Below are positions 46,043 through 54,431 of a stretch of 64,000 nucleotides of DNA, piece after piece (within the stretch, counting starts at the first letter, position 1; the number at the start of each line of letters is the position of its first letter). The stretch is from Actinobacteria bacterium HGW-Actinobacteria-4. Its GTDB lineage: Bacteria; Actinomycetota; Actinomycetes; Actinomycetales; Demequinaceae. The position numbers and the translations under genes are program-made. Below the pieces are notes generated by a model. The model was not told the DNA's origin. It saw nothing but the letters and a program-made list of their open reading frames with translations, and did no database searches. The stretch spans positions 223,964 through 287,963 of the forward strand of contig PHEW01000004.1 of NCBI GenBank assembly GCA_002841315.1. Reading direction: 5' to 3'.

Positions 46043-46872
46043 TCCCGGGCTTCGACGAGTTCACACGCATCGACCCAGCGAGCGAGTGTGCTCAAGACGG
46101 AGAGCTGCTCGAGCGCCTCTTGTTGCGCTAGTTCCTTGGTGCCGTGTGTAGCCGGGTTGCGGATTGCCATGAAGCACCCCTGGCTGAATTGCAGTAGCCC
46201 GCTGCGCATGGCCTTCACGGTCAAGTCGGTGCTATTGCCGGGCCATCGAAGACGCGGCCTTCCTTCCTCCGGCGCACCCAAGGAGAAGACTTGCGCCATC
46301 AGCGGACTGTCAGAAAGGTCGCTTCGCCCTGTCAGGTCCTGTACATGAGCGTTCAGGAACGTCGCCGCACGCTGAACCGCCTGAGAACGATGCCCGTCAT
46401 GCCACAACCTAGAGGCAGCGTCCCAGATCAACGGATGCAAACTGTCTGCCGCCAACGTGGGTGCTCGGGTGCCCGTGATGTGTTGCGACGTCTCGGCGGA
46501 GGTTGCGAGCACGCCAAGAGCGCGATGTGCTGCGTCGAGGCCAGACTGCAGCTCCACGAAGTTGTGCCCACCCGGCATGGCGGATACTAGGTAGCCGACC
46601 TTCTGGACGCCGAGCACCGCCCTGATCACGCGCCGCGCTTGATTCTCTCGGGCGAGGAGTTCGTCGGTCTTCGGGCCCGACGAGCAGAATGAATGCTCGC
46701 GCCTACCGCGACCAGCAGTGAGCGCCGCGTCCGCGTGCTCCACCCACCACTCGAGGACCTCCTTCGCCCACTCAGGATCCACGCGCTCCGCCACGGCCCC
46801 ACCTTCATCCCTGTTCGACACATCGGAACCAGCCACCACAAGACCCTGACTGCCGATAGCGCCAGCCCTCAC
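46039..46872 (-). CDS. TIGR02391 (Ymh) family protein
   Basis: 277 residues. The C-terminal half (about 140-277) carries the family pattern: LHPLIWDAASRLWHDGH, AATFLNAHVQDLTGR, LRWPG and CFMAIRNPATHG followed by an EALEQLSVLSTLARWVD helix. Family members are common on prophages and islands and are sometimes linked to phage resistance; function is not established. The start is uncertain (ATG 46872 or a GTG about 26 codons on). Its presence on the island fits a mobile cargo role. Confidence 0.8.
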   Translation of the reverse strand: MRAGAIGSQGLVVAGSDVSNRDEGGAVAERVDPEWAKEVLEWWVEHADAALTAGRGRREHSFCSSGPKTDELLARENQARRVIRAVLGVQKVGYLVSAMPGGHNFVELQSGLDAAHRALGVLATSAETSQHITGTRAPTLAADSLHPLIWDAASRLWHDGHRSQAVQRAATFLNAHVQDLTGRSDLSDSPLMAQVFSLGAPEEGRPRLRWPGNSTDLTVKAMRSGLLQFSQGCFMAIRNPATHGTKELAQQEALEQLSVLSTLARWVDACELVEARD

Positions 46873-47194
46873 GGACCGACTATCACCCTAGCCCAGCGCG
46901 AGTGCATGAATCCCACGCGCACGAGTGGCATCGGGCCTGGACGGCCGCCCCTGGGCACATGTTGCGCCCACACGGACCCCCAACCGGGGCCGATTTGCCG
47001 ACATCCGCCGGTGTACGCTGACACCACTTCGTCAACATCCACCAGGAATGACGCACACCGGCGCACGAAAGCGGACCCCGCGCGCTTCCCTGACACGGAA
47101 GAGGTCACTGGTTCGATCCCAGTATCGCCCACCACTAGTGGAGTCTCGTTGGCTATCTGTTGCAAAAACGGACATACCGTGCCAAAGTGGACAT
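46873..47194. other. Island right end, no gene
   Basis: 322 bp holding the right attachment-like repeat (47080-47134) and otherwise no supported gene; short frames here are low quality. Probably the promoter region of the minus-strand gene plus the island boundary. Confidence 0.6.
47080..47134. repeat. Attachment-site repeat, right end (attR-like)
   Basis: Exact 55-bp copy of 43602-43656 (3' half of tRNA-Val with CCA), without the 5' half, so not a functional tRNA. It marks the far end of the 3.5-kb island. Confidence 0.85.
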
Positions 47195-47350
47195 ATGACA
47201 CTAATAATCATACTGCTCATCCTCGCGATCATCTTCGGTTTTACCGGAGCACTCGTCGAGGGCCTGATGTGGCTTCTCGTGATTGCGGCCATCCTCTTCC
47301 TCGTCTCTGCCTTCATGGGCTACGGACGCCGGGGACGCAACCGCGTCTAA
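47195..47350 (+). CDS. Small hydrophobic membrane protein
   Basis: 51 residues (MTLIIILLILAIIFGF...) with two membrane segments and a basic end (GYGRRGRNRV). It belongs by appearance to the short actinobacterial 'hydrophobic protein' family of unknown role. The ribosome site is weak. A strong hairpin follows at 47406. Confidence 0.7.
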   Translation: MTLIIILLILAIIFGFTGALVEGLMWLLVIAAILFLVSAFMGYGRRGRNRV

Positions 47351-47405
47351 CGACGCATTCCGCGATCGGCAAGCCTCGCGCTTGCGATGGCAACCAGCTT
47401 TGACA

Positions 47406-47439
47406 CAACAGCCGCAGTGGTCAGCCACTGCGGCTGTTG
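47406..47439 (+). terminator. Strong hairpin, likely terminator
   Basis: CAACAGCCGCAGTGG-TCAG-CCACTGCGGCTGTTG is a perfect 15-bp stem with a 4-base loop after the small membrane protein gene and before treY. No U-run follows, so strength is judged from the stem only. Confidence 0.7.
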
Positions 47440-47491
47440 CATGTCCGCAAGCGTCTGACACAATGGCAGACCAGGTAGATGGGTTTTCACC

Positions 47492-50005
47492 GTGACAGAC
47501 GTTTCGCACGAGCACAGCAGGCGGCTTGGCCACCGCCAAGGTGCCGCCGTCCCTGTCTCGACGTACCGTCTCCAACTCAGCGCCGACTTCACCTTCGCCG
47601 ACGCCACGCGCCACCTGCCCTACTACGCCGCCCTGGGCGTGAGTCACCTCTACCTGTCCCCCATCCTCACCTCCGCACCAGGTTCAACCCATTTCTACGA
47701 CGTGGTGGATCACTCCCGTGTGGCCAGCGTCCTTGGGGGCGAGCAAGGGCTGCGCGAGCTCTCCTGGGAGGCGGGCAAGCGAGGCATCGGTTTGGTGTGC
47801 GACCTGGTCCCCAACCACATGGCGGTGCCCACCCCCGCGTATCACAACGCCAATCTGTGGTCCGTCCTCGCCCTTGGCGAAGACTCCCCGTTTGCTCACT
47901 GGTTTGACGTGGATTGGGCAAGCGGAGACCCCGTGCTCATGCCCGTGCTGGGCCAGCGCATCGGCACGGTACTGGCCGCCGAGGAGTTGTCGCTTGACTC
48001 GATGGTGGTCCCCGGTCGTGAAGCCGAAGGCGACGTCCCCGTGCTGAGGTACTACGACCACGTGTTCCCGGTCCGTCGAGGCACCGAGAACCTGCCGCTG
48101 GCCTCCTTGGTGGACCAGCAGCACTACCGCCTGGCGTACTGGCGGGTTGCCAACGAAGAGTTGAACTACCGACGCTTCTTTGACGTGGGCTCCCTTGTGG
48201 CCGTTCGCGTGGAAGACCCCGACGTCTTTGACGCGACGCACCGCGTGATCGTTGATCTGGTCAACGACGGCACCATCGAAGGGCTGCGGATCGACCACCC
48301 TGACGGGCTCGCGGACCCAGCCGGATATCTGGCCCGCCTTGCGGACGCCACCAACGGAGCCTGGGTGGTGGTGGAAAAGATACTGGAAGACGAAGAGAAG
48401 CTACCCACCTCGTGGAAGACCGCCGGGACCACCGGGTATGACGCCGCGTGGCGCATCGGCGCCCTGCTGCGCGACCCCGCGGGATCCGCTGGCCTCGCTG
48501 GCACGCTGCACCGCGTGGCGGGAGACGCCATGGGTGAGCTGCCGGCGATCATCGACCAGGCCAAGCGTGAGATCGTCAAGGACTCGCTGTCCAGCGAAGT
48601 TCATAGGCTCGCGACAATCGCCCATACCGTCTGCACCAGCGACGTCCGCCTCCGGGACCACACCTGGAGAGCCCTCTACGACTGCTTACGGACCATGCTG
48701 GTCACCTTCGATCGCTATCGCGCCTACGTGGTCGCCGGCGTCGCCCCCAAGCCGATGTCGCTCGAAGCCATTGACCTGGCCGCCGAGCGCGCCCGCACCC
48801 TGCTTGACCCCGAACGCCACGAGACCCTCGAGGTCGTGGTGGACCTACTCAAGGGTGCCGAGGTAGGCAGCGCGGGCCGCACCACCGACGCCAACCGTGC
48901 GCAGTTGATCACTCGCTTCCAGCAGGCGTGCGGTGCCGTCATGGCCAAGGGAGTGGAGGACACCGCGTACTACCGATGGACCCACCTGTTGTCCCTGTGT
49001 GAAGTGGGCTCCCCCGCAAGCCGCTTTGCCCTCGCGCCCGCAAGTTTCCACGCCTGGGCCGCCGACCAACAACTGGCCTACCCCCATGCGATGACATGCC
49101 TCACCACGCACGACACCAAGCGATCGGAAGACATGCGCGTCACGCTGAGCGTGTTGAGCGAAGACGCGGAAGGCTGGGAGACGCTCGTCCAGGACCTGCA
49201 GGGCGCGACGGCACGACTACGTCCCGCCGAACTTGACGGGCGCACAGAGAACCTGTGGTGGCAGACCCTGGTGGGCACCAGTAGCGCAGGCGACCCCATC
49301 GCGTGGGAACGCCTCGAGGGCTACCTCACCAAGGCCATGAGAGAAGCCAAGACTCACACCACCTGGACGTCCGTGGACACCACCTACGAGGCACTGGTGC
49401 TCGAGTTTGCCCAGGCCACCCATGGTGACCCCAAGGTGCTGGCCCTGGTCGCGGCATGGCACGAAGCGACGGCGCCGGGCGTGCGCGCTGCAACGCTTGC
49501 TCAGAAGCTCCTCCAACTGACCGTTCCCGGCGTTCCTGACGTCTACCAAGGCACCGAGAGTGTCGCCATTTCCTTGGTTGACCCCGATAACCGCCGGGCC
49601 GTGGACTTCGACTCGCTCGCTACGCGCCTGGAGCGTCTCCAGCGCGGCTCCAAACCTAAGTCGCTTGGTGACGAGAAGCTCTCGGTGACGGCGGCCGCTC
49701 TGCGCGTGCGGCGCGATCATGCGGACGCCTTTGTGGGCCCGTCAGCGGATTACCTGCCGTTGCCGTCATCCTCCGGCCATGCCGTGGTGTTTGCGCGGAC
49801 CGTCGCCGAGCGTCCCCGCGTCATCACCGTCGCCACCCGGCTAGCACTCGAACTCGCGCGGCTGGGCGGCTGGGGCGAGCACACGGTCCAACTGCCCGCT
49901 GGCGCGTGGCGCGACGAACTCACCGGTCAGACCTATGGCGGGGGGCCTGTGCCGGTGGCCGATCTGCTGCGCGTTCTTCCCGTGGCGCTGCTGGTCCCCG
50001 CGTGA
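47492..50005 (+). CDS. treY: Maltooligosyl trehalose synthase TreY
   Basis: 837 residues, GH13. It converts the reducing-end alpha-1,4 bond of maltooligosaccharides to alpha,alpha-1,1 (trehalosyl). N-terminal STYRLQL, then catalytic LRIDHPDGL (nucleophile Asp), VVEKILEDEEKL (acid Glu) and THDTKRSEDMR. The starting GTG has only a weak ribosome site. It overlaps treZ by one base (TGATG). No treX is in view. Confidence 0.96.
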   Translation: MTDVSHEHSRRLGHRQGAAVPVSTYRLQLSADFTFADATRHLPYYAALGVSHLYLSPILTSAPGSTHFYDVVDHSRVASVLGGEQGLRELSWEAGKRGIGLVCDLVPNHMAVPTPAYHNANLWSVLALGEDSPFAHWFDVDWASGDPVLMPVLGQRIGTVLAAEELSLDSMVVPGREAEGDVPVLRYYDHVFPVRRGTENLPLASLVDQQHYRLAYWRVANEELNYRRFFDVGSLVAVRVEDPDVFDATHRVIVDLVNDGTIEGLRIDHPDGLADPAGYLARLADATNGAWVVVEKILEDEEKLPTSWKTAGTTGYDAAWRIGALLRDPAGSAGLAGTLHRVAGDAMGELPAIIDQAKREIVKDSLSSEVHRLATIAHTVCTSDVRLRDHTWRALYDCLRTMLVTFDRYRAYVVAGVAPKPMSLEAIDLAAERARTLLDPERHETLEVVVDLLKGAEVGSAGRTTDANRAQLITRFQQACGAVMAKGVEDTAYYRWTHLLSLCEVGSPASRFALAPASFHAWAADQQLAYPHAMTCLTTHDTKRSEDMRVTLSVLSEDAEGWETLVQDLQGATARLRPAELDGRTENLWWQTLVGTSSAGDPIAWERLEGYLTKAMREAKTHTTWTSVDTTYEALVLEFAQATHGDPKVLALVAAWHEATAPGVRAATLAQKLLQLTVPGVPDVYQGTESVAISLVDPDNRRAVDFDSLATRLERLQRGSKPKSLGDEKLSVTAAALRVRRDHADAFVGPSADYLPLPSSSGHAVVFARTVAERPRVITVATRLALELARLGGWGEHTVQLPAGAWRDELTGQTYGGGPVPVADLLRVLPVALLVPA

Positions 50006-51762
50006 TGCGCGCGCGCGTCTGGGCTCCCAACGCCACGGAAGTGATGTGCGTCACCGACGGTACCGATGGTCGCACCACCCACCCCATGTCACGCGTCGCT
50101 GATGCCGGGGACGGATGGTGGGAGGGACCCCAACTCGCGATGGGCACCGACTACGGGTTCATGGTGGACGGACACGGCCCCTACCCTGACCCGCGTAGCG
50201 CGTGGCAGCCGGACGGCGTGCACGGTCTATCCCGGGTGTTCGACGCCAGCGAGCACCGGTGGATGGACTCGCAGTGGGCTGGGAGGGACGCGCGCGGCGC
50301 CGTGACCTACGAGCTCCACGTGGGAACGTTCACGCCGCAGGGAACCCTCGACGCCGCAGCAGGCCAGTTGCGCGACCTCGCGGCCCAGGGCATCGAAATG
50401 GTGGAACTGATGCCGCTCGCGCCCTTCCCCGGCCAGCGCGGCTGGGGCTACGACGGCGTGTCGCTGTATGCGGTCCACGAGGTCTACGGTGGACCCGCCG
50501 CACTCCAACGGTTTGTCGACAAGGCGCACCAGCGCGGCATTGCCGTGTGCCTGGACGTGGTCTACAACCACCTAGGCCCCGACGGCAACTACCTGGCGGC
50601 CTTTGGTCCGTATTTCACGGACGCACACGAGACCCCGTGGGGCTGGGCGGTCAACCTCGACCAAGACCACAGTGCACCTGTGCGCGACTACTTCATCGAC
50701 AACGCGCTGCGGTGGTTCGATGACTTTCACATCGACGCGCTCAGGCTCGACGCCGTGCACGCCCTGCGCGACAATTCCGACCACCACTTGCTCGCGCAAT
50801 TGTCGATCGCCACGGCTGAACTCGCCCACAGCATCGGCCGCCCGCTGTCTTTGGTCGCAGAGTCCGATCTCAATGACGACGCCATGGTCACCCCCGTGAG
50901 CGAAGGCGGGCTGGGCATGACCGCACAATGGGCGGACGACGTCCACCACGCCTTGCACGCCTACCTCACCGGCGAACGCCACGGCTACTACGTTGACTTT
51001 GGGTCCATCGAGACGCTCGATCACGTGTACCGGCACGTGTTCTGGCACCATGGCACGTACTCGCCGTTCCGCGGCACCGCCTGGGGCAAGCCCGTGGCCC
51101 CGGATCGTGACCGTCGCCAGTTCGTGGTGTTCGCCTCCAACCATGACCAGGTGGGCAACCGGGCCATTGGTGACCGCCCGGCATCGTCCCTCTCCCCTGG
51201 CGCGCAAGCGACCTCGCTCGCCATGATCCTGCTGTCGCCCTTCACTCCGATGCTGTTCATGGGCGAGGAGTACGGGGAGACGCGACCGTTCATGTACTTC
51301 ACCGATCACGACGAACCGCTGGGCTCGCAGGTGTCCGAGGGCCGGATGGCAGAGTTCGACGGCCACGGCTGGGAGGAACTCTACGGCGGCCCTGTCGCGG
51401 TGCCAGATCCCCAGGATCGCACCACCTTTCTGCGCTCCAAACTGGGCCCCGGGCTAGGGGCCTCCGGCAAGGGACACGACGACCTGCGCCGCTGGTACCT
51501 CGACGTCATTGCGGCCCGCCAGCGCACCCTCGACGCCACGGCGTGGCAGCAGCATCCCGTTGGCGTATCCGAGGCCGCACCCCGCGTGGTCACCATGCAC
51601 GGGCCAGTCAGCGTGCACGCCAACCTGACCGGCTCCCCCGCCGTTGTCACAACGGGCGAGCCCATCGCAATGTTTGGCCCTGTTACCTGGGAACGCATAG
51701 GCTCCGGGGAAGCATTCACCGTGACACTGGGGCCCGATGCCGTGGCGCTAGTGGCGCACTGA
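50005..51762 (+). CDS. treZ: Maltooligosyl trehalose trehalohydrolase TreZ
   Basis: 585 residues, GH13, releases trehalose from the TreY product. Begins MRARVWAPNATEV at 50005, directly after the treY stop; the upstream frame from 49906 would overlap treY. An N-terminal CBM48-like domain (about 1-90) precedes the barrel with LRLDAVHAL, VAESDLND and SNHDQVGNR. Together with TreY it makes trehalose from glycogen-type glucans. Confidence 0.96.
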   Translation: MRARVWAPNATEVMCVTDGTDGRTTHPMSRVADAGDGWWEGPQLAMGTDYGFMVDGHGPYPDPRSAWQPDGVHGLSRVFDASEHRWMDSQWAGRDARGAVTYELHVGTFTPQGTLDAAAGQLRDLAAQGIEMVELMPLAPFPGQRGWGYDGVSLYAVHEVYGGPAALQRFVDKAHQRGIAVCLDVVYNHLGPDGNYLAAFGPYFTDAHETPWGWAVNLDQDHSAPVRDYFIDNALRWFDDFHIDALRLDAVHALRDNSDHHLLAQLSIATAELAHSIGRPLSLVAESDLNDDAMVTPVSEGGLGMTAQWADDVHHALHAYLTGERHGYYVDFGSIETLDHVYRHVFWHHGTYSPFRGTAWGKPVAPDRDRRQFVVFASNHDQVGNRAIGDRPASSLSPGAQATSLAMILLSPFTPMLFMGEEYGETRPFMYFTDHDEPLGSQVSEGRMAEFDGHGWEELYGGPVAVPDPQDRTTFLRSKLGPGLGASGKGHDDLRRWYLDVIAARQRTLDATAWQQHPVGVSEAAPRVVTMHGPVSVHANLTGSPAVVTTGEPIAMFGPVTWERIGSGEAFTVTLGPDAVALVAH

Positions 51763-51780
51763 CGAGAGCGAGCATCGGCC

Positions 51781-52647
51781 ATGACCCCGTCCGGTTGGAC
51801 CACCTCCCCTAGCGAGTCCCTCAGAGTGGGGCCGGGGTTTGTTCTGACGGACGTCGACGCCCGCAGCACCCCCGGGTTTGAGGGCACCAAGGCCGACGGT
51901 GCCACCCTCATTGCAGAGCGCGGCAAGCGATTGTCCGATCTTCAAGAGATGCTGTACGCGAATGGCCGCCAAGGCGATCCCCGCTCCGTGCTCGTGGTGT
52001 TGCAAGGCATGGACGCTTCCGGCAAGGGTGGGATTGCCCGCAACGTCCTTGGCATGGTGGACCCGCAGGGCGTGCACGTGACGGGCTTTGGCAAGCCCAC
52101 CCCGGAGGAGCTCGCTCACCACTTCCTGTGGCGCATAGAGAACGCGCTGCCTGTGGCCGGAGACATCGGCCTCTTTGACCGCTCGCACTACGAAGACGTC
52201 TTGGTGGCGCGCGTGCTCAACCTCGTGCCCGCGCCAGTGTGGGAAGCGCGCTACGGCGAGATCAATGCATGGGAGCAGCGTCTCACCAACCACGGTGTGG
52301 TTGTCATCAAGTGCGTCATGGTGCTGTCCAAAGAGGAACAACTGGAACGCCTCGCCGCGAGGCTCGAGGACCCCCACAAGCACTGGAAGTACTCCACGAG
52401 CGATCTTGACGACCGCGCGCTGTGGGACGACTACCACGTGGCGTATCAGGCAGTCCTGGACCGCTGCACCACCGACGCCGCCCCGTGGTACGCGGTACCC
52501 GCGGATCGCAAGTGGTTTGCGCGCCTTGCTGTCACCGAGCTCCTCATCGAGGCGCTTGAGGGAATGAACCTGGCGTGGCCGGTGGCGGACTTTGACGTCG
52601 AAGAGGAGCGTGCCCGCATCGCCCAGCTACGCACCACCGGTGGCTGA
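51781..52647 (+). CDS. ppk2: Polyphosphate kinase 2 family protein
   Basis: 288 residues, P-loop enzyme. Walker A is GMDASGKGG (about 76-84), followed by FDRSHYEDV (Walker B/lid). PPK2 enzymes phosphorylate nucleotides with polyphosphate; class and substrate are not decided. It sits 18 bp after treZ and is probably cotranscribed. The 3' end overlaps the convergent zapE gene by 21 bp. Confidence 0.93.
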   Translation: MTPSGWTTSPSESLRVGPGFVLTDVDARSTPGFEGTKADGATLIAERGKRLSDLQEMLYANGRQGDPRSVLVVLQGMDASGKGGIARNVLGMVDPQGVHVTGFGKPTPEELAHHFLWRIENALPVAGDIGLFDRSHYEDVLVARVLNLVPAPVWEARYGEINAWEQRLTNHGVVVIKCVMVLSKEEQLERLAARLEDPHKHWKYSTSDLDDRALWDDYHVAYQAVLDRCTTDAAPWYAVPADRKWFARLAVTELLIEALEGMNLAWPVADFDVEEERARIAQLRTTGG

Positions 52648-53655
52648 CGCCGTCTCGCCCTGGGCGGCCGACGGCTCGTCCTCCCCCACCACCAGTGACA
52701 GCATGCGCGACAGTGCCCGCAGGTACTTCTTGCGGTAGCCGCCCTTCATCATGTCCGGAGTGAAGACGTCAGCAAGCGGTTCGCCGGCGGCGATCAAGCG
52801 CACATCGCGGTCGTAGAGCCTGTCTACCAGTGACACCCACCGCAGGGCCTGGTTCTGGTCACGCAACGGTGCCACCCCCGTGAGTCCCAGGGTGTCGATG
52901 CCGTCAAGGTACGCATTGTAGCGGCTGGGATGCACGTGAGCGAGGTCGCCCACCAAGGCACCAAAATCCTCACACACCGCGCCATCGCGATCACATTGAG
53001 CGCGCACGTCCGCCTCGGTGTCCGGCGGCGGGAACTCATGGGTCTCGCGGTGGCGATAGTCAGGACCATCGATCGAAACCACCTGAAAGGAACTGGCGAG
53101 GGACTGGATCTCGCGCTGGAAGTCGGCTGCGGCAAAGCGCCCAAGCCCCAGCGAGCCCGGCGGCGTGTTGGACGTGGCGGCCAAGGCAACCCCGGCATCA
53201 GCCAGTTCCCGCATGAGCCGCGCCATCAGGAGCGTGTCGCCGGGATCATCCAGCTCGAACTCGTCGATGCACACCAACCGGAACTCCTGGAGTTCGCGCC
53301 GCGCGCTCGGGAAGCCAAGGGCTCCCACCAGCGACGTGTACTCCACAAAGGTCGCGAACGCCGCGCCGGGAACCGCGTGGGCCAAGGCCGCAAGCAGGTG
53401 GGTCTTCCCTACGCCAAAGCCCCCGTCCAGATACAAGCCCGGCGTTCCGCTGCTTCGCGACGAGCCACTCGAACGCGGCTTGAGGCTAGCGGCCACGGCG
53501 CGAACAGTCCCGAGAGCGGCCGCCTGGCTGGGAAACTCGGGGTCAGGACTGTAGGTCTCGAAGGTCGCGTGGGCAAAATGGTGCGGAGGGCGCAGCGCAC
53601 CAATCAGCGCCGCCGTGGGCACGTCAGGGCGGCGGCCCAGCAGTGTTGGTTTCAT
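52627..53655 (-). CDS. zapE: AFG1/ZapE family ATPase
   Basis: 342 residues. Walker A is GGFGVGKTHLL and Walker B is VCIDEFELDD (with the D-E pair typical of the family). The C-terminal helical region ends with a disordered tail. Members interact with FtsZ in proteobacteria; in actinobacteria the role is unproven. Divergent from the RibD-like gene, with a 50-bp gap. Confidence 0.92.
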   Translation of the reverse strand: MKPTLLGRRPDVPTAALIGALRPPHHFAHATFETYSPDPEFPSQAAALGTVRAVAASLKPRSSGSSRSSGTPGLYLDGGFGVGKTHLLAALAHAVPGAAFATFVEYTSLVGALGFPSARRELQEFRLVCIDEFELDDPGDTLLMARLMRELADAGVALAATSNTPPGSLGLGRFAAADFQREIQSLASSFQVVSIDGPDYRHRETHEFPPPDTEADVRAQCDRDGAVCEDFGALVGDLAHVHPSRYNAYLDGIDTLGLTGVAPLRDQNQALRWVSLVDRLYDRDVRLIAAGEPLADVFTPDMMKGGYRKKYLRALSRMLSLVVGEDEPSAAQGETASATGGA

Positions 53656-53705
53656 GACACCACTACTGTACTTTCGCTAGTGTTCCAGGAAAGCCAAGAG
53701 ACGGG

Positions 53706-54431
53706 ATGAGCGTGACCCAGGACGCAGTGCTGGCCCAAACCCACCCCGAAGAACGGGACCTGCCCCCAACGGCCCAAGAAGGGGCCCTGCGCGCCCTCTA
53801 CGCCCACGAGCCTGGCGTGGTGAGGCTGGGGCTCATTCAGTCCGCTGACGGCAAGGCTGCCGGCCCCGACGGATCCTCGCGATCGCTCAACGGACCCGAA
53901 GACTTACGTGTGCTGAGGGTGCTACGTGCCAACGCCGACGTCGTGGTGGTAGGCGGCCGGACCACGCGCGGCGAACGCTACCGCGATGTCGCCGTGCCCG
54001 CCGAGTTCGCGATCCAGGCCGCCACCTCACTGCCCGGGCCCGACCTCGCCATCGTCACCTACACCGGGGTGATTCCCGAGGAGCTCAGCCCGGAACGGAC
54101 CTGGATCGTCACGACCAGTTCCGCGCCAGCCGCGACCGCGTCTAGCTCCGCGTGGGCGGACAGAATCCTGGTGACTGGGGATGACAGCATTGATCCTGAC
54201 CTCTTGCGTGAAGCCCTCGCGGCGCGCGGCCTGGCGCGGGTGCTTTGCGAAGGCGGCCCCGAGCTCGCTCACCTCTTTGTCAAGCACGACGCCATCGACG
54301 ACTACTGCCTGACCACGAGCAACCGGATGGGTGGTCTCAGCGCACCCAAGGTGCCTGCCGTGCCCGCTCACATGCAACTCACCCACCGCCTCAAGGGAGG
54401 CGGCTTTGTCATGGAACGGTTCTCGCGCTAG
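53706..54431 (+). CDS. RibD C-terminal-domain reductase (pyrimidine reductase-like)
   Basis: 241 residues. The core resembles the RibD C-terminal/dihydrofolate reductase-like fold: LGLIQSADGKAAG, DVVVVGGRTTRGE and LCEGGPELA, with an NADPH-binding pattern. It may act in riboflavin synthesis or a related reductive step, but no other rib gene is near. It is convergent with the ATP-grasp gene, overlapping 4 bp. Confidence 0.87.
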   Translation: MSVTQDAVLAQTHPEERDLPPTAQEGALRALYAHEPGVVRLGLIQSADGKAAGPDGSSRSLNGPEDLRVLRVLRANADVVVVGGRTTRGERYRDVAVPAEFAIQAATSLPGPDLAIVTYTGVIPEELSPERTWIVTTSSAPAATASSSAWADRILVTGDDSIDPDLLREALAARGLARVLCEGGPELAHLFVKHDAIDDYCLTTSNRMGGLSAPKVPAVPAHMQLTHRLKGGGFVMERFSR

